From contig NZ_SZVW01000008.1 of the NCBI RefSeq assembly GCF_007655005.1, positions 186,001-250,000 on the forward strand: 64,000 bases of DNA. The letters are read 5' to 3'. This DNA is from Streptomyces tibetensis. Its GTDB lineage: Bacteria; Actinomycetota; Actinomycetes; Streptomycetales; Streptomycetaceae. A program made the position numbers and the translations under genes. The notes beneath the pieces were generated by a model, which was not told the origin of the DNA, searched no databases, and saw nothing but the letters and a program-made list of their open reading frames with translations. Of this stretch, positions 1-8,415 are shown piece after piece (position 1 is the stretch's first letter; each line of letters starts with the position of its first letter).

Positions 1-2208
1 GACGGTCGGCCGGTGCACCGGGCCCCCCTCGCCGAGGGCCTGCACGGGCAGCACCTCGACCGCTGTCTCGTACTCCCGGCAGACCTCGCGCAGCCGCGCC
101 CACTGCTCCTCACTCGGCACGCCGGCCGAGACAGCGCGGAACCAGGTGTCGGCCCCCGTACGGAACGTCTCCGTCAACTGCCGCACCAATGTGGCGCAGC
201 CCAGCGTCGCCAGATCGGACGGCCCCGCCCGCAGGGCCGGACCACCGGCCGCGGCACTGCCCGACGGGCGCCCGGCCAGCCGCTCCACGGACGCGTCCAG
301 CAGCGCGAACACCTCCTCGAACCGCCCCTCGACGGGCTCCGGCAGCGCCGAACGCGCCGGGCCGGGCGCCGCAGCGACCAGATCACGCCGGGCCAGGTCG
401 CTCACCGTCCGCCGCAGCTGCCCCAGTTGGGCACCGTGCTCACCGAGGGCGCTGCGCAACTCGGTGGTCAGCTCGGCGAGATCGGCCTCCTGGCGCAGCT
501 GGGTGAGACGGGCGCGCAGCCGGTCCAGGGCCTGGTTCACGGCTTGCGTGAAGTCGCCCGGACGGTACACCAGGGGCTGTGAGCCCAGCGAGCGCGCCAG
601 CCGGTCCCGCATGGTCCGCGACACATGGCCGTTGACCACGAGCAGCACCTCGGCCTGCGCAGGGTGCAGGGCGCCGCGCAGTGCCCGGACCCGGGCGGTG
701 ATGCGTTCCTCGTCGTCGGCGACGAGCACCGACGGGGTGACGACGATCGCGATGTAGGCGTTCGGGACGGGCTCCAGCCAGTACGCCACCGCCAACGGCC
801 CGTCGGCGTCGGAGCCCCGCGCCGGGACCGGGTCGTGCGACGCGATGCGCCACTGGCCCTCGGCCAGCGCGTCGTGGATCGTGGACACCACCTGGTCCTC
901 GGAGACGTTGTCGTGCAGCTCCCGCACGGCCCGCAGCACCGTCGCGGCACTCACCTCGCGGACCGCGCCGCCGCCGTCCTCGCTCAGCTGCCAGGCGTGG
1001 TGGCAGGTCTTGAGGATCTCCCGGGGCACCCCGCCGGTGAGCTCCTGGAGGATCCCGACCGACTCGGAACCGAACGGCGCGGGCCACCGCTCGATCGCGT
1101 CCGGCCCCTCGGTCACCTCCGGCCGGGTGCCCGAACCGACGTACTCGGCGACCAGCCGCGCGGTGAGCTCCGCGCCGAACCGGGTCGGCCACAGCTGCAC
1201 GACCCGCTCGTGCAGGCTCGGCCGGAACGCGTTGAGCCCGCGTGGCGAGGTGCAGAACACCAGCAGACCGCCCCGGCTCACGTACACATTGACCAGCCGC
1301 TCGAAGGCGTCCACGAACGTACGCCGGGAATGCTCCGGCCAGTCCAGGACCTTCTCCAGCGAGTCGATCAGCAGGACGTACGGTTTGCCCACCCGGCCGT
1401 GCAGGAAGCCCTGGACGGCCAGCGCGTCGAAGACCGGGTCGATGCCCGAGACCGCGTCCCTGATGCCGCGTTCCCGCAACTGCTGCGCGGGCTCGTCGCC
1501 GCTCAGCCACGCCCACACCATCGACGTGAACCGGGGGTCCTGGAGCAGGGCGAGCGCGGTGGCGAACCGCCGGTGCTCCGTCACCTCGCCGAGGGTGACG
1601 CGCAGATCGGCGTGCATCACCTCGGGGTCGTAGCGCAGGGCGGAGACCACCTTGTCCGGGTCGAGGACCCGGTCGCGCAGCCCGGTGGCGATGTCGTCGA
1701 GGGCGATGTCGCCCAGCGGGATGTCGTCCGGCCGGCCGGGGCGCGGATCGGAACTCTGCTCGCCGACCCGCACCGCCGTCACATAGGCGTAGTAGTCCCT
1801 GACGAGTTCCTCGAACGCGGCACGCCCCTCCGGGCTGTCCGCGGGGCCCCGAAGCCGGTCGCGGTACATCCGGCCGAAGTCCTGCGCCGGCTCGTCGACG
1901 ATCCACAGGGCCGGGCCGTCCGGGCGGGCCAGCGCGTTGCAGACCTCCCGGGCCGCATGGGACTTGCCGAGGCCGAACTCGCCCACCACGGCGATCGCCC
2001 GACCGCGCCGGCCGCCCCGGGGCCGGTCCCGGAGGTAGTCACGCACCAGGCCTTGGAGCTCCCCCAGGATCTGGGTCGGGACATGGGCGTTGCCCGAGTC
2101 CGCGGCCTCGACCGGGGCCTCACCGAGGTCCGCCGACGGGCCGAGCCGCACGACCGGCACCAGGGGAAAGGGGTTGCTGTACCAGGTGTCTGCGCTGCTT
2201 GCGGCCAC
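1..2208 (-). CDS. P-loop NTPase (STAND/AAA-like), 3' end outside window
   Basis: This frame stays open for 736 codons from a GTG at 2208 (AGGAG seven bases upstream) to the window edge, so the C-terminus is missing. A Walker A motif GEFGLGKS lies at about residues 76-83. A Walker B-like VLLIDSLEK follows at about residue 277, and FCTSPRG shortly after looks like a sensor strand. The rest resembles the winged-helix and helical parts of STAND/AAA ATPases, and the far C-terminal part is Leu/Arg/Glu-rich and probably coiled. It has no signal peptide, so it is probably cytosolic. It lies 47 bp downstream of a second ATPase gene and probably shares its operon. The P-loop class is well supported. 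A role as a signalling or conflict-system switch is inference from the paired ATPases and the membrane partner. Confidence 0.8.
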   Translation of the reverse strand, partial: MAASSADTWYSNPFPLVPVVRLGPSADLGEAPVEAADSGNAHVPTQILGELQGLVRDYLRDRPRGGRRGRAIAVVGEFGLGKSHAAREVCNALARPDGPALWIVDEPAQDFGRMYRDRLRGPADSPEGRAAFEELVRDYYAYVTAVRVGEQSSDPRPGRPDDIPLGDIALDDIATGLRDRVLDPDKVVSALRYDPEVMHADLRVTLGEVTEHRRFATALALLQDPRFTSMVWAWLSGDEPAQQLRERGIRDAVSGIDPVFDALAVQGFLHGRVGKPYVLLIDSLEKVLDWPEHSRRTFVDAFERLVNVYVSRGGLLVFCTSPRGLNAFRPSLHERVVQLWPTRFGAELTARLVAEYVGSGTRPEVTEGPDAIERWPAPFGSESVGILQELTGGVPREILKTCHHAWQLSEDGGGAVREVSAATVLRAVRELHDNVSEDQVVSTIHDALAEGQWRIASHDPVPARGSDADGPLAVAYWLEPVPNAYIAIVVTPSVLVADDEERITARVRALRGALHPAQAEVLLVVNGHVSRTMRDRLARSLGSQPLVYRPGDFTQAVNQALDRLRARLTQLRQEADLAELTTELRSALGEHGAQLGQLRRTVSDLARRDLVAAAPGPARSALPEPVEGRFEEVFALLDASVERLAGRPSGSAAAGGPALRAGPSDLATLGCATLVRQLTETFRTGADTWFRAVSAGVPSEEQWARLREVCREYETAVEVLPVQALGEGGPVHRPTV

Positions 2209-2255
2209 GATGGCACTCCTTGCGGGTCCTGTGAGGGCGCGGTCGGGGGTGGGCG

Positions 2256-3341
2256 TCAGCCGCCGGAGCGGGGCGGGATGGGAGCACGGAGCAGGGCGTC
2301 GCGGCCGGCACGCCGCCGCTCCCAGTGGGGTCTGAGGGCGTCGGCGTCGATCGGCCAGGGGTACGGCGCGCTCCGCAGCGCGTCCGCCGCCGAGTGGAAC
2401 ACCGTCCGCAGTTCGCGGACGTCGGACGGTCGCCATTCGGAGTGTGCCGCCATCAGGGAGCTTCTGTCCGGCTTGACCAGGCCGTTCGGGCCGTCGTCCG
2501 ACGCCCGGGCGCTGTGGCTGAACCGCCAGATGTCCTCGGAGTTCAGTTCGCGCAGCGCGAGATGGGTGACCGCCGCGGAGTCGCTCAGCGTGGCGGCCAC
2601 TTCCCTCGCCGTCTCCGCCGCACCGTGGCTCACTTCGACGAACAGTACGATCCGGGTGTGCGCATTGCTCAGGCAGGTACTCAAAAACCTCGCCCGGAGA
2701 GCGGCGTCGTTCCACCGTATGTGCGGGATCACCGCCAGGAGCAGTGCGTTGTGTTGCACCAGCAGTTCGCTCATGTCGCTGTAGGCCTGGAACGGATCTT
2801 CTTCCGCGACGATCGACTGCACGCGGGATTCGGGGAAGTCGTGCAGTCGCAGACTCTTCGCGATTTCCCGCCGTATGCGGGCGTTGATCAGACTGGTCGG
2901 GGCGAATGCCCCGTCCGGGTCGACGCTGATGCGACGGCCGTCGTTCGCCAGACCCGCGGTCGGCACGCAGACGGGGAGCGGGTCGCCCGCCCAGGCCGCC
3001 GCCGCTGCCACCCGCTGCCGCACCTCGTGGATGCACCGGTGGATGAGACTGGTCTTGCCCATGCCGGGAGGTCCGCTGACGATCACCACACGGCCGTGTC
3101 CCGAGCTCCCGTCGAGGAGTTCGCCGAGAGGGGGCCAGCTGGTGCCGAAGCGGTCCAGCTCCTCGCGTGAGTGATCCACGTCCACCCACTGGTGCAGGTG
3201 GTCCGGCTGCTTCCACGGCACGAGGGGATGGTCGGCGCTGAGCGCCGCGCGGGCCTTGCCCCCGTGGTCACCGTGGTCCGCGCCGTTCGCTCCGTACGGT
3301 TTGCGCACTCCGTAGGGGTTGGCCCAGTCGGAGCTGGTCAT
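2256..3341 (-). CDS. AAA-type ATP-binding protein, second ATPase of the operon
   Basis: This 361-residue protein starts at the ATG at 3341, which has GGAGG just upstream and overlaps the stop of the preceding gene by four bases (translational coupling). Walker A is GPPGMGKT at residues 90-97, after a hydrophobic VVIV strand. A strand reading IVLFVEVSHG could supply Walker B, but with Glu in place of Asp-Glu. The N-terminal 60 residues are rich in Tyr, Gly and His. No effector domain or membrane segment is visible. It belongs with the membrane protein upstream and the larger ATPase downstream. The exact family is not recognised. It could be a weak or regulatory ATPase, because the second acidic Walker B residue is not obvious. 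Confidence 0.75.
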   Translation of the reverse strand: MTSSDWANPYGVRKPYGANGADHGDHGGKARAALSADHPLVPWKQPDHLHQWVDVDHSREELDRFGTSWPPLGELLDGSSGHGRVVIVSGPPGMGKTSLIHRCIHEVRQRVAAAAAWAGDPLPVCVPTAGLANDGRRISVDPDGAFAPTSLINARIRREIAKSLRLHDFPESRVQSIVAEEDPFQAYSDMSELLVQHNALLLAVIPHIRWNDAALRARFLSTCLSNAHTRIVLFVEVSHGAAETAREVAATLSDSAAVTHLALRELNSEDIWRFSHSARASDDGPNGLVKPDRSSLMAAHSEWRPSDVRELRTVFHSAADALRSAPYPWPIDADALRPHWERRRAGRDALLRAPIPPRSGG

Positions 3342-4465
3342 GCGTGCGGTCCTCCGGCGCTGGTGGGACGGTCGCTGCCGCGTGCTCCGGGCAGCCACCA
3401 CAGGGGCGCCGGGCGTCGCAGATCCGCCACCTCGCGGGTCTGCAGGTCCAGGGTCGTGCGCACGGCGTCCGCCTCGCTCTTTCTCTGGCGCGGCAGCAGG
3501 GGTTGCCCTTCCCTGCTGCCCGGCAGTCTGTTCGTCAGGGGAAGGGAATCGGCCAGCCGCCGGGCCGCCTCGCGGCGCGGGGCCGGGCCGGGCACCTGGA
3601 CGAGGAGTTGGGAGAGCGCCTCCCGGGCCCGTAACGCCTCGGCGTGGTCCGTCTCGGGATCCTGTTCGTACGCCGTGAGATACAGCCATGCGATCCTCCG
3701 GAATTCCTGCACGGCCGCCGCCAGTTGCCGGTCGCGCGTGCGCCGCTCAGCCGAGATCCGTTCCGTCATCTGTCCGACCAGCGTCAGGGCCGCGCCGGCC
3801 GCCAGCAGGTACACCCCGTCGAGAAAACCGCCCAGGCCGCCGGAGCCGCCCTTGTCCGCGGACGCCCCCGGCGGATCACCCGCCGCGGCCAGGACCGCGT
3901 CGCAGACCCGCTCGAAGTCGCCCCGGTGCTTGTCGGCCCAGTCGTCGAGCGACATCACGCCGCCCTGGGGGCCGGGCACCCGGACGGCGTCCGCACCGCC
4001 GGCCGGTCCCAAGGGGCGCCGCACCACATCCAGTTGTAGCGCGGCGTCCCGGAGCTCGTCCCGGTGCTCGTCGGCCAGGCAGTACACCAGACGGACATCA
4101 CTCCTGCCGTCGTCCCCGACGGCCTGCCCGGCGGTGACGGACAGGAGCAGCAGGGCACCGAGCACGACAGGCTTCCAGTGCGGAGGAGGCTTCCAGTGCG
4201 GAGCGGGCTTCCGGCTCGGGGCGGGGGACAGGTGCGGGTCGCGGTGGAGGGCGCGACCGCGGAGGGGGCGCGGGACGCCGTAGCGGGTCGGGAAGCCGCG
4301 GAGGGGGCGCAGGACGCCGTAGCGACTCGGGAAGCCGTAGCGGCTCAGGAAGCCGTAGCGGGTCGGGAAGCCGTAGCGGCTCAGGAAGCCGTAGCGACTG
4401 GGGAAGCCGCGGAGGCGTCCGCCGCGGCGGGGACGTCCCCCGCCGCTCACTCCCCGCTCACCCAT
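3338..4465 (-). CDS. Two-helix membrane protein with hexapeptide repeats
   Basis: This 375-residue protein has its ATG at 4465 behind GGGGAGG. Residues 23-70 consist of six-residue repeats of the type [S/T]RYGF[L/P], which degenerate toward RPLRG. A Pro/His/Trp stretch follows, then a hydrophobic segment at about 99-116 and a second at about 211-233. The C-terminal half is helical and charged, ending in an Arg/Pro-rich tail. The basic Arg-Tyr repeat tract precedes the first helix and so is probably cytoplasmic or at the inner surface. The gene overlaps the downstream ATPase by four bases and follows the antiporter by 55 bp. I infer that it anchors or gates the ATPases. No known family was recognised. 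Confidence 0.7.
   Translation of the reverse strand: MGERGVSGGGRPRRGGRLRGFPSRYGFLSRYGFPTRYGFLSRYGFPSRYGVLRPLRGFPTRYGVPRPLRGRALHRDPHLSPAPSRKPAPHWKPPPHWKPVVLGALLLLSVTAGQAVGDDGRSDVRLVYCLADEHRDELRDAALQLDVVRRPLGPAGGADAVRVPGPQGGVMSLDDWADKHRGDFERVCDAVLAAAGDPPGASADKGGSGGLGGFLDGVYLLAAGAALTLVGQMTERISAERRTRDRQLAAAVQEFRRIAWLYLTAYEQDPETDHAEALRAREALSQLLVQVPGPAPRREAARRLADSLPLTNRLPGSREGQPLLPRQRKSEADAVRTTLDLQTREVADLRRPAPLWWLPGARGSDRPTSAGGPHA
4255..4402 (-). repeat. 18-bp tandem repeats inside the membrane protein gene
   Basis: About seven imperfect copies of an 18-bp unit (plus strand ggaagccgtagcggctca and close variants) lie head to tail. They encode the [S/T]RYGF[L/P] hexapeptides. The copies differ at one or two positions, mostly at the L/P and S/T codons, which fits slippage or unequal crossing-over. 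The period is a multiple of three, so changes in copy number would keep the frame. Confidence 0.85.
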
Positions 4466-4520
4466 CCGGCCTCCCCGTTCCCCTGGCCGCGACCCGTTCG
4501 GGACGCCGCACACCCTTCGG

Positions 4521-5774
4521 CTATGCGGAGGACCGCAGTCCGTCGGCCGTGGCCGGTGCCCCGCCCGGCGTGCCGTCGCCGGGCGCCGGATGCCGGGGGA
4601 GACGCTGCTGCCCGGCCGCGGGTTGCCGGCTCTTTCCGGCCCGATGACGCGACCAGCAGCCGAACGCGATCTGCGCCCCGTAGTGCAGCAGATTCACCGT
4701 CACCACGGCCGGGGCGACGATGCCGACCGTCTTCGGGAAGTCGCGTTCCAGAGTGAGGGCGAGCAGCACGGCCGTCAGCCCGTTCTGCTGGCCGATTCCC
4801 AGCAGGACCCGGTCCCTTCCCGACAGGCCGCGGACGAAGAGCGGCATCAGCAGCACGGCCACCACCGCCTGCGCGAGGAACGCCGAACTCCCCAGCAACA
4901 GCCCGGGCCTGATCGACACCCCTTGGGCGACGAACAGGCCCAGCAGGGCGGTGGCGAGCAGGAAGGCACTGGTCACCGCCCGCGCGAGAGGGCGGGCGAA
5001 CGCCTGCGTCCGCAGGAACAGTCCGGCCACCGCCACGGCCAGCATGAGCATGTTCGCGGCGGCGAGCACCAGCATGACCATGACGAGGAGGACGGCGAGC
5101 GGAGTCGCCGGGCGCCGGGGGCGCACGAGCTGCCGCTCGGCCTCCCGGGCCGGCCACACCCTGCCGCCCGCCCACCACGCCAGCAGGGCACCGCCCAGCA
5201 GCAGCGCGTTGAGCGCCAGCCCGAGGGCGTAACCCTGGGCCCCGCCGCCCACCACCGAGGGGGCGCCACTGTGCCCGGCGGCCGTGTAGGCGTACCCGGC
5301 GACGTACAGCGTCAGCAGCACCGTCATCGGGTCGTCGAAGGAGGCCCATGCCGTGAGCAGGGAGCGGGCGCGCTGTGACATGTGCCCGTCCTTGCTGAGC
5401 GCGGTCACCGACAGCGGGTCGATCTGCGCGACGACGATGCCGAGGACCAGGTACTCGGGGCGGTCGAAGGCCCAGACCATCACGCCCGAGATCATCGCCG
5501 CCTTGAGCACGACCCCCAGCGTCACGGCCGCCACCACGCCCCGCAGGTCACGACGCAGATCCGCGAGATCGATGCCGTACGTGCTGCCGTACAGCCCCAC
5601 GGCCAGCAGCAGCCCGGTGGCGACGACGTACCCGGTGGTGCCGACGAGGCGCGTCGGGTCCGTCGCCAGACCGATCGACGTCCCCACAATCAGTGCGCCC
5701 AGCGCTCCGAGCAGAACGGCCGGAACCGCCGGCAGCTTCCGCCGCCGGCCACGGTCGCGTCGAGACTTCTCCAC
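4521..5774 (-). CDS. Cation/proton antiporter, CPA family
   Basis: This integral membrane protein of 417 residues has about eleven hydrophobic segments. I chose the GTG at 5774, behind a G-rich ribosome site; the frame stays open further upstream but with non-coding-like composition. Motifs AQIDPLSV at about residue 116 and SFDDPMTV at about residue 141 match the conserved acidic transport helices of CPA1/CPA2 Na+(K+)/H+ exchangers. It should exchange a monovalent cation for protons across the cytoplasmic membrane. The Arg/Lys-rich C-terminal tail is short and lacks a TrkA nucleotide-binding domain. It is the most upstream gene of a minus-strand group running through the membrane protein and both ATPases. 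Ion and regulation cannot be read from the sequence. Confidence 0.85.
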   Translation of the reverse strand: MEKSRRDRGRRRKLPAVPAVLLGALGALIVGTSIGLATDPTRLVGTTGYVVATGLLLAVGLYGSTYGIDLADLRRDLRGVVAAVTLGVVLKAAMISGVMVWAFDRPEYLVLGIVVAQIDPLSVTALSKDGHMSQRARSLLTAWASFDDPMTVLLTLYVAGYAYTAAGHSGAPSVVGGGAQGYALGLALNALLLGGALLAWWAGGRVWPAREAERQLVRPRRPATPLAVLLVMVMLVLAAANMLMLAVAVAGLFLRTQAFARPLARAVTSAFLLATALLGLFVAQGVSIRPGLLLGSSAFLAQAVVAVLLMPLFVRGLSGRDRVLLGIGQQNGLTAVLLALTLERDFPKTVGIVAPAVVTVNLLHYGAQIAFGCWSRHRAGKSRQPAAGQQRLPRHPAPGDGTPGGAPATADGLRSSA

Positions 5775-6165
5775 CTGCCCCCCATCCCCCGGTGTCACGC
5801 CGCGAGCGTAGTCGGGCCGTAGGCACCTCGTGCGCTTATCGATACGGACGTGCAACCGCGAGAGCAACCAAGCGTAGATGTGAGCACTCGGACGGCGTAA
5901 CACCATTGCCGGCCGTTCCCCTGCACGATGCCCGGTGACGACCGCCGCTGAACGCTCTTCACCCCTGGGGTGGATCCACGGCGCCTCGGCCGGTGCGCCC
6001 CGCGTCCGCCCCGCCGCCCTCGGCGGGACCCGGAACGGCGTCACTCTCCTGGAGCGTGCGCCCCCGGCCCCGGCCGGACATCGGCGTGAACGAGCGGATG
6101 GCGGCGCACGCGCCGGTCGGCCGTCCCCGGCACGCACGAGCCGGTCCCCCCCGGGCACATGGCGT

Positions 6166-6207
6166 GGTCGAGGACGTCACCCACCCCCATGGGCGACGTC
6201 CTCGACC
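6166..6207. terminator. 13-bp perfect stem hairpin
   Basis: GGTCGAGGACGTC at 6166-6178 pairs exactly with GACGTCCTCGACC at 6195-6207 around a 16-base loop. There is no T-run, as is usual in Streptomyces terminators. It has no annotated gene to terminate on either strand; it lies just downstream of the doubtful small minus-strand frame at 6272-6427. Confidence 0.6.
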
Positions 6208-6271
6208 GCTCCCCCGGCGCCGGACTGTGGTTCAGGTGCCCGCGCGGCGGATCCGTGCCGTCACCAGCACA

Positions 6272-6427
6272 TCACCGCCGTCCCGCCGCAACCCCGGGCG
6301 GAGTGGAGGCGTACGCGGACCGCATGACCGCCCCGTCCGTCATCCCCCTCCCCGGCACGGGGATGACGGACGCGTCGGAGTCACCGTCGAAGAACCAGTA
6401 GTGCTGGACGGTGCCGTTCAGCCACAT
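6272..6427 (-). CDS. Doubtful small open frame or gene remnant
   Basis: This 51-codon minus-strand frame begins at an ATG at 6427 with no clear ribosome site. It encodes a peptide starting MWLNGTVQHYWFFDGDSD. The aromatic-rich, GC-atypical stretch looks more like real protein than the flanking frames, but the 6335-6371 hairpin lies within it and no homologue was recognised. It could be the remnant of a longer gene. Confidence 0.2.
   Translation of the reverse strand: MWLNGTVQHYWFFDGDSDASVIPVPGRGMTDGAVMRSAYASTPPGVAAGRR
6335..6371. terminator. 13-bp perfect stem hairpin
   Basis: GTCCGTCATCCCC at 6335-6347 pairs perfectly with GGGGATGACGGAC at 6359-6371 around an 11-base loop. It has the strength of a factor-independent terminator without a U-tract. 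Neither neighbouring gene ends toward it, so its role is unclear. Confidence 0.6.
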
Positions 6428-6563
6428 CCGCCGCCCGCTCGCGAGCGCGCTCGGCCGCCGGCCCCGGTGCGAGGGCGGGCGCCGGCGCCTGAGCCGGCGA
6501 GCAGTAGCGTGCGGTCATGGGCCACAGCCTGCCCTGCGGCCCGTCCCCGGCGCCTGAGTCGGG

Positions 6564-6600
6564 GGCTACTCAAGTCGCCCTGTATCAAAGGTGAGTAGCC
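6564..6600. promoter_or_regulatory. 9-bp inverted repeat spanning the start of the LuxR-type gene
   Basis: GGCTACTCA at 6564-6572 and TGAGTAGCC at 6592-6600 form an exact inverted repeat with a 19-bp spacer. The right arm overlaps the GTG at 6591. It could be an operator for autoregulation or a hairpin masking the upstream start. Only the symmetry is directly seen. Confidence 0.4.
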
Positions 6601-8363
6601 GCGCTCATGTCTGTGTGATGACTTACGAGAGGGACGCGACGACGCTGGAGCTGCCCTGGGCGTTCACCGGGCGGGAGGACGAACTGGAGCTGGTCCGCCG
6701 GTCCTTGACCAGCTTCCGGCACGGCATCGTGGTGACGGGCCCGGCGGGCGGCGGCAAGACCCGCCTCGTCACCGAGGCGATCCGCGGCACCGACTGCGCC
6801 CGGGCGGCCGGTACGCCCGAGAGCCGGAGCATCCCCTTCGCGCCGTTCGCCCACCTGCTGCCCGACTCGGTCACGCTGCACCGCGCTGTCCAGGTGCTGT
6901 CCGGTGTCCGCACGCTGCTCGTGGACGACGCACACCTCCTCGACGACGCCTCCGCCGCCCTGGTCCATCAGCTCGCCGTGCACGGGCGCACCCGGCTGCT
7001 GGTCGTGGCCACGGACGGCTTCCCGGTACCCGGCGCGATCTCCCGGCTGTGGACCGGGGAACTCCTGCCGCGCCTCGCGCTGGAGCCGCTGCCGGAGGAG
7101 GAGACCGCCGCCCTGCTCACGGCCGGTGCCGGTCCCCTCGACGCGCTCACCGCGAACCGGCTGCGCCGCCTGTGCCAGGGCGACCTGCGGCTGCTGCGTG
7201 ACCTGCTGGGGTCGGTGCGCGGGCTGCTGACCCCCGTCCCGGACACCGGCGAACGGGCGTGGCGGGGCCCGGTTCCGCTGACCCCGGCCGTCCGTGAACG
7301 CACCGCCCCCGTCCTCGGCAGGACCGGCCCGCTCGAACGCGACATCCTCGACCGCCTCGCCTTCGCCGAGCCCTTGCCGCCCGACCTGGACGAGCTGGGC
7401 GGGCTGGGCGGGCTGGACCTCGGGGACCTCGAAGTGCTGGAGTCCGACGGCCTGATCGAGGTCGACGACGAAGGTGCCGTCCGTCTCGCCCATCCCCTGT
7501 ACGGGCCGGTGCTCCGGGCCGCGGCGGGCCGGCTGCGGGCACGCCGGCTGGCCCGGACGCCGGACGTGTACGCAGCGGCCCTCGACGCCGAGGCGGCCGC
7601 CCTGGCCCACCGGATCGAGCAGGCCGACGTACGGGCGACGGCCACCCCGGTGGGGGAGTGGCTGGTGGCCGAGGGCGGGCCGCTGCCGGGCGGGTACGCC
7701 GCGGTGCGCGCCCGGTTCGCACGCCTGCGCGGGGAAGTGAGGGAGGCGGCGGCCTGGGCGCGGGAAGGACTGCGAGGTCATCCCGGAGACGCGTCCTGCC
7801 GGGCGGAACTCGACCGAGCCGAGGCGACGACGGGAAGTCCCGCCGGCCCGGACCTGGACCCACAGGCCCTCACCGACCCCTACGACGCCGTCCGCCTCGG
7901 CGCCCCCGAGAAGGTCATCGACCGGCTCGGTGGCGTCTTCGCCCGGCACGCCGACGCGCTCACCCGCGCCGACGGCCCGGATCTGGACGAGGCGGCCGCG
8001 GAACTGGAGCGGCGAGGCTTCCTGCTGTTCGCCGCCGAGGCGTACGCCCAGGCCGTGCGCGCCCACCGCGATCCGCGCGCCGCCCGGCACTCCCGCACCC
8101 GGGCCGTCGCGCTGGCCCGGCGGTGCCAGGGCGCCCGCACCTCCGCACTGTCCGGGCTGGTCCTCGGCGAGCTCACCGCCCGGCAGCGGCAGATCGTCAC
8201 CCTCGCCGCGGCCGGTCTGACCAACCGGCAGATCGCCGAACGCCTCACCCTGTCCGTCCGCACCGTCGGCAACCACCTGTACAGCGCCTACGCCCGGCTC
8301 GGCACGAGCGACCGCGGCGCCCTGCCGTGGCCGGCCCGGACACCGGAGGCCCAACCGGCCTGA
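6591..8363 (+). CDS. LuxR-family ATPase transcription regulator (small LAL type)
   Basis: This 590-residue regulator opens with an AAA domain (FTGREDELELV; Walker A GPAGGGKT at residues 50-57; Walker B LLVDDAHLL near 105). A helical TPR-like middle follows, with a C-terminal LuxR/GerE helix-turn-helix at about 534-578 (LTARQRQIV, then LTNRQIAERL and RTVGNHL). ATP binding presumably controls DNA binding, as in MalT/LAL regulators. At 590 residues it is shorter than typical LAL proteins (about 900). The start is uncertain: GTG at 6591 lacks a spaced ribosome site and lies in an inverted repeat; ATG at 6618 is an alternative. It is transcribed alone and ends in a shared hairpin with the converging CHAT gene. 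Its targets are unknown. Confidence 0.85.
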   Translation: MSSRAHVCVMTYERDATTLELPWAFTGREDELELVRRSLTSFRHGIVVTGPAGGGKTRLVTEAIRGTDCARAAGTPESRSIPFAPFAHLLPDSVTLHRAVQVLSGVRTLLVDDAHLLDDASAALVHQLAVHGRTRLLVVATDGFPVPGAISRLWTGELLPRLALEPLPEEETAALLTAGAGPLDALTANRLRRLCQGDLRLLRDLLGSVRGLLTPVPDTGERAWRGPVPLTPAVRERTAPVLGRTGPLERDILDRLAFAEPLPPDLDELGGLGGLDLGDLEVLESDGLIEVDDEGAVRLAHPLYGPVLRAAAGRLRARRLARTPDVYAAALDAEAAALAHRIEQADVRATATPVGEWLVAEGGPLPGGYAAVRARFARLRGEVREAAAWAREGLRGHPGDASCRAELDRAEATTGSPAGPDLDPQALTDPYDAVRLGAPEKVIDRLGGVFARHADALTRADGPDLDEAAAELERRGFLLFAAEAYAQAVRAHRDPRAARHSRTRAVALARRCQGARTSALSGLVLGELTARQRQIVTLAAAGLTNRQIAERLTLSVRTVGNHLYSAYARLGTSDRGALPWPARTPEAQPA

Positions 8364-8378
8364 TGCCGCACCCGGACC

Positions 8379-8415
8379 GGCGGCCTGACCCGAACAGGGG
8401 ACGGGTCAGGCCGCC
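8379..8415. terminator. Bidirectional terminator between converging genes
   Basis: GGCGGCCTGACCCG at 8379-8392 pairs perfectly with CGGGTCAGGCCGCC at 8402-8415 over a 9-base loop. The 14-bp stem follows the LuxR-type stop by 15 bases and overlaps the last codons of the converging CHAT gene, so it can serve both transcripts. Confidence 0.85.

Larger units (their letters stand above)
5775..6590. other. 816-bp intergenic region with two strong hairpins
   Basis: No convincing gene lies between the antiporter and the LuxR-type regulator, which diverge from each other. The region must carry both promoters. It also contains two long perfect inverted repeats (6166-6207 and 6335-6371), a small minus-strand open frame at 6272-6427 and a 9-bp inverted repeat touching the next start codon. 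Hairpins of terminator strength are unexpected between divergent genes, so a small RNA or a decayed gene is possible. Confidence 0.5.

Noticed and set aside
625-2784. A 719-codon plus-strand open frame at the left end
   Set aside because: Antisense to two ATPase genes that have clear P-loops and ribosome sites. The plus-strand protein has no recognisable domain.
4255-4402. CRISPR-like array
   Set aside because: The 18-bp repeats are directly adjacent without spacers and lie inside an open frame.
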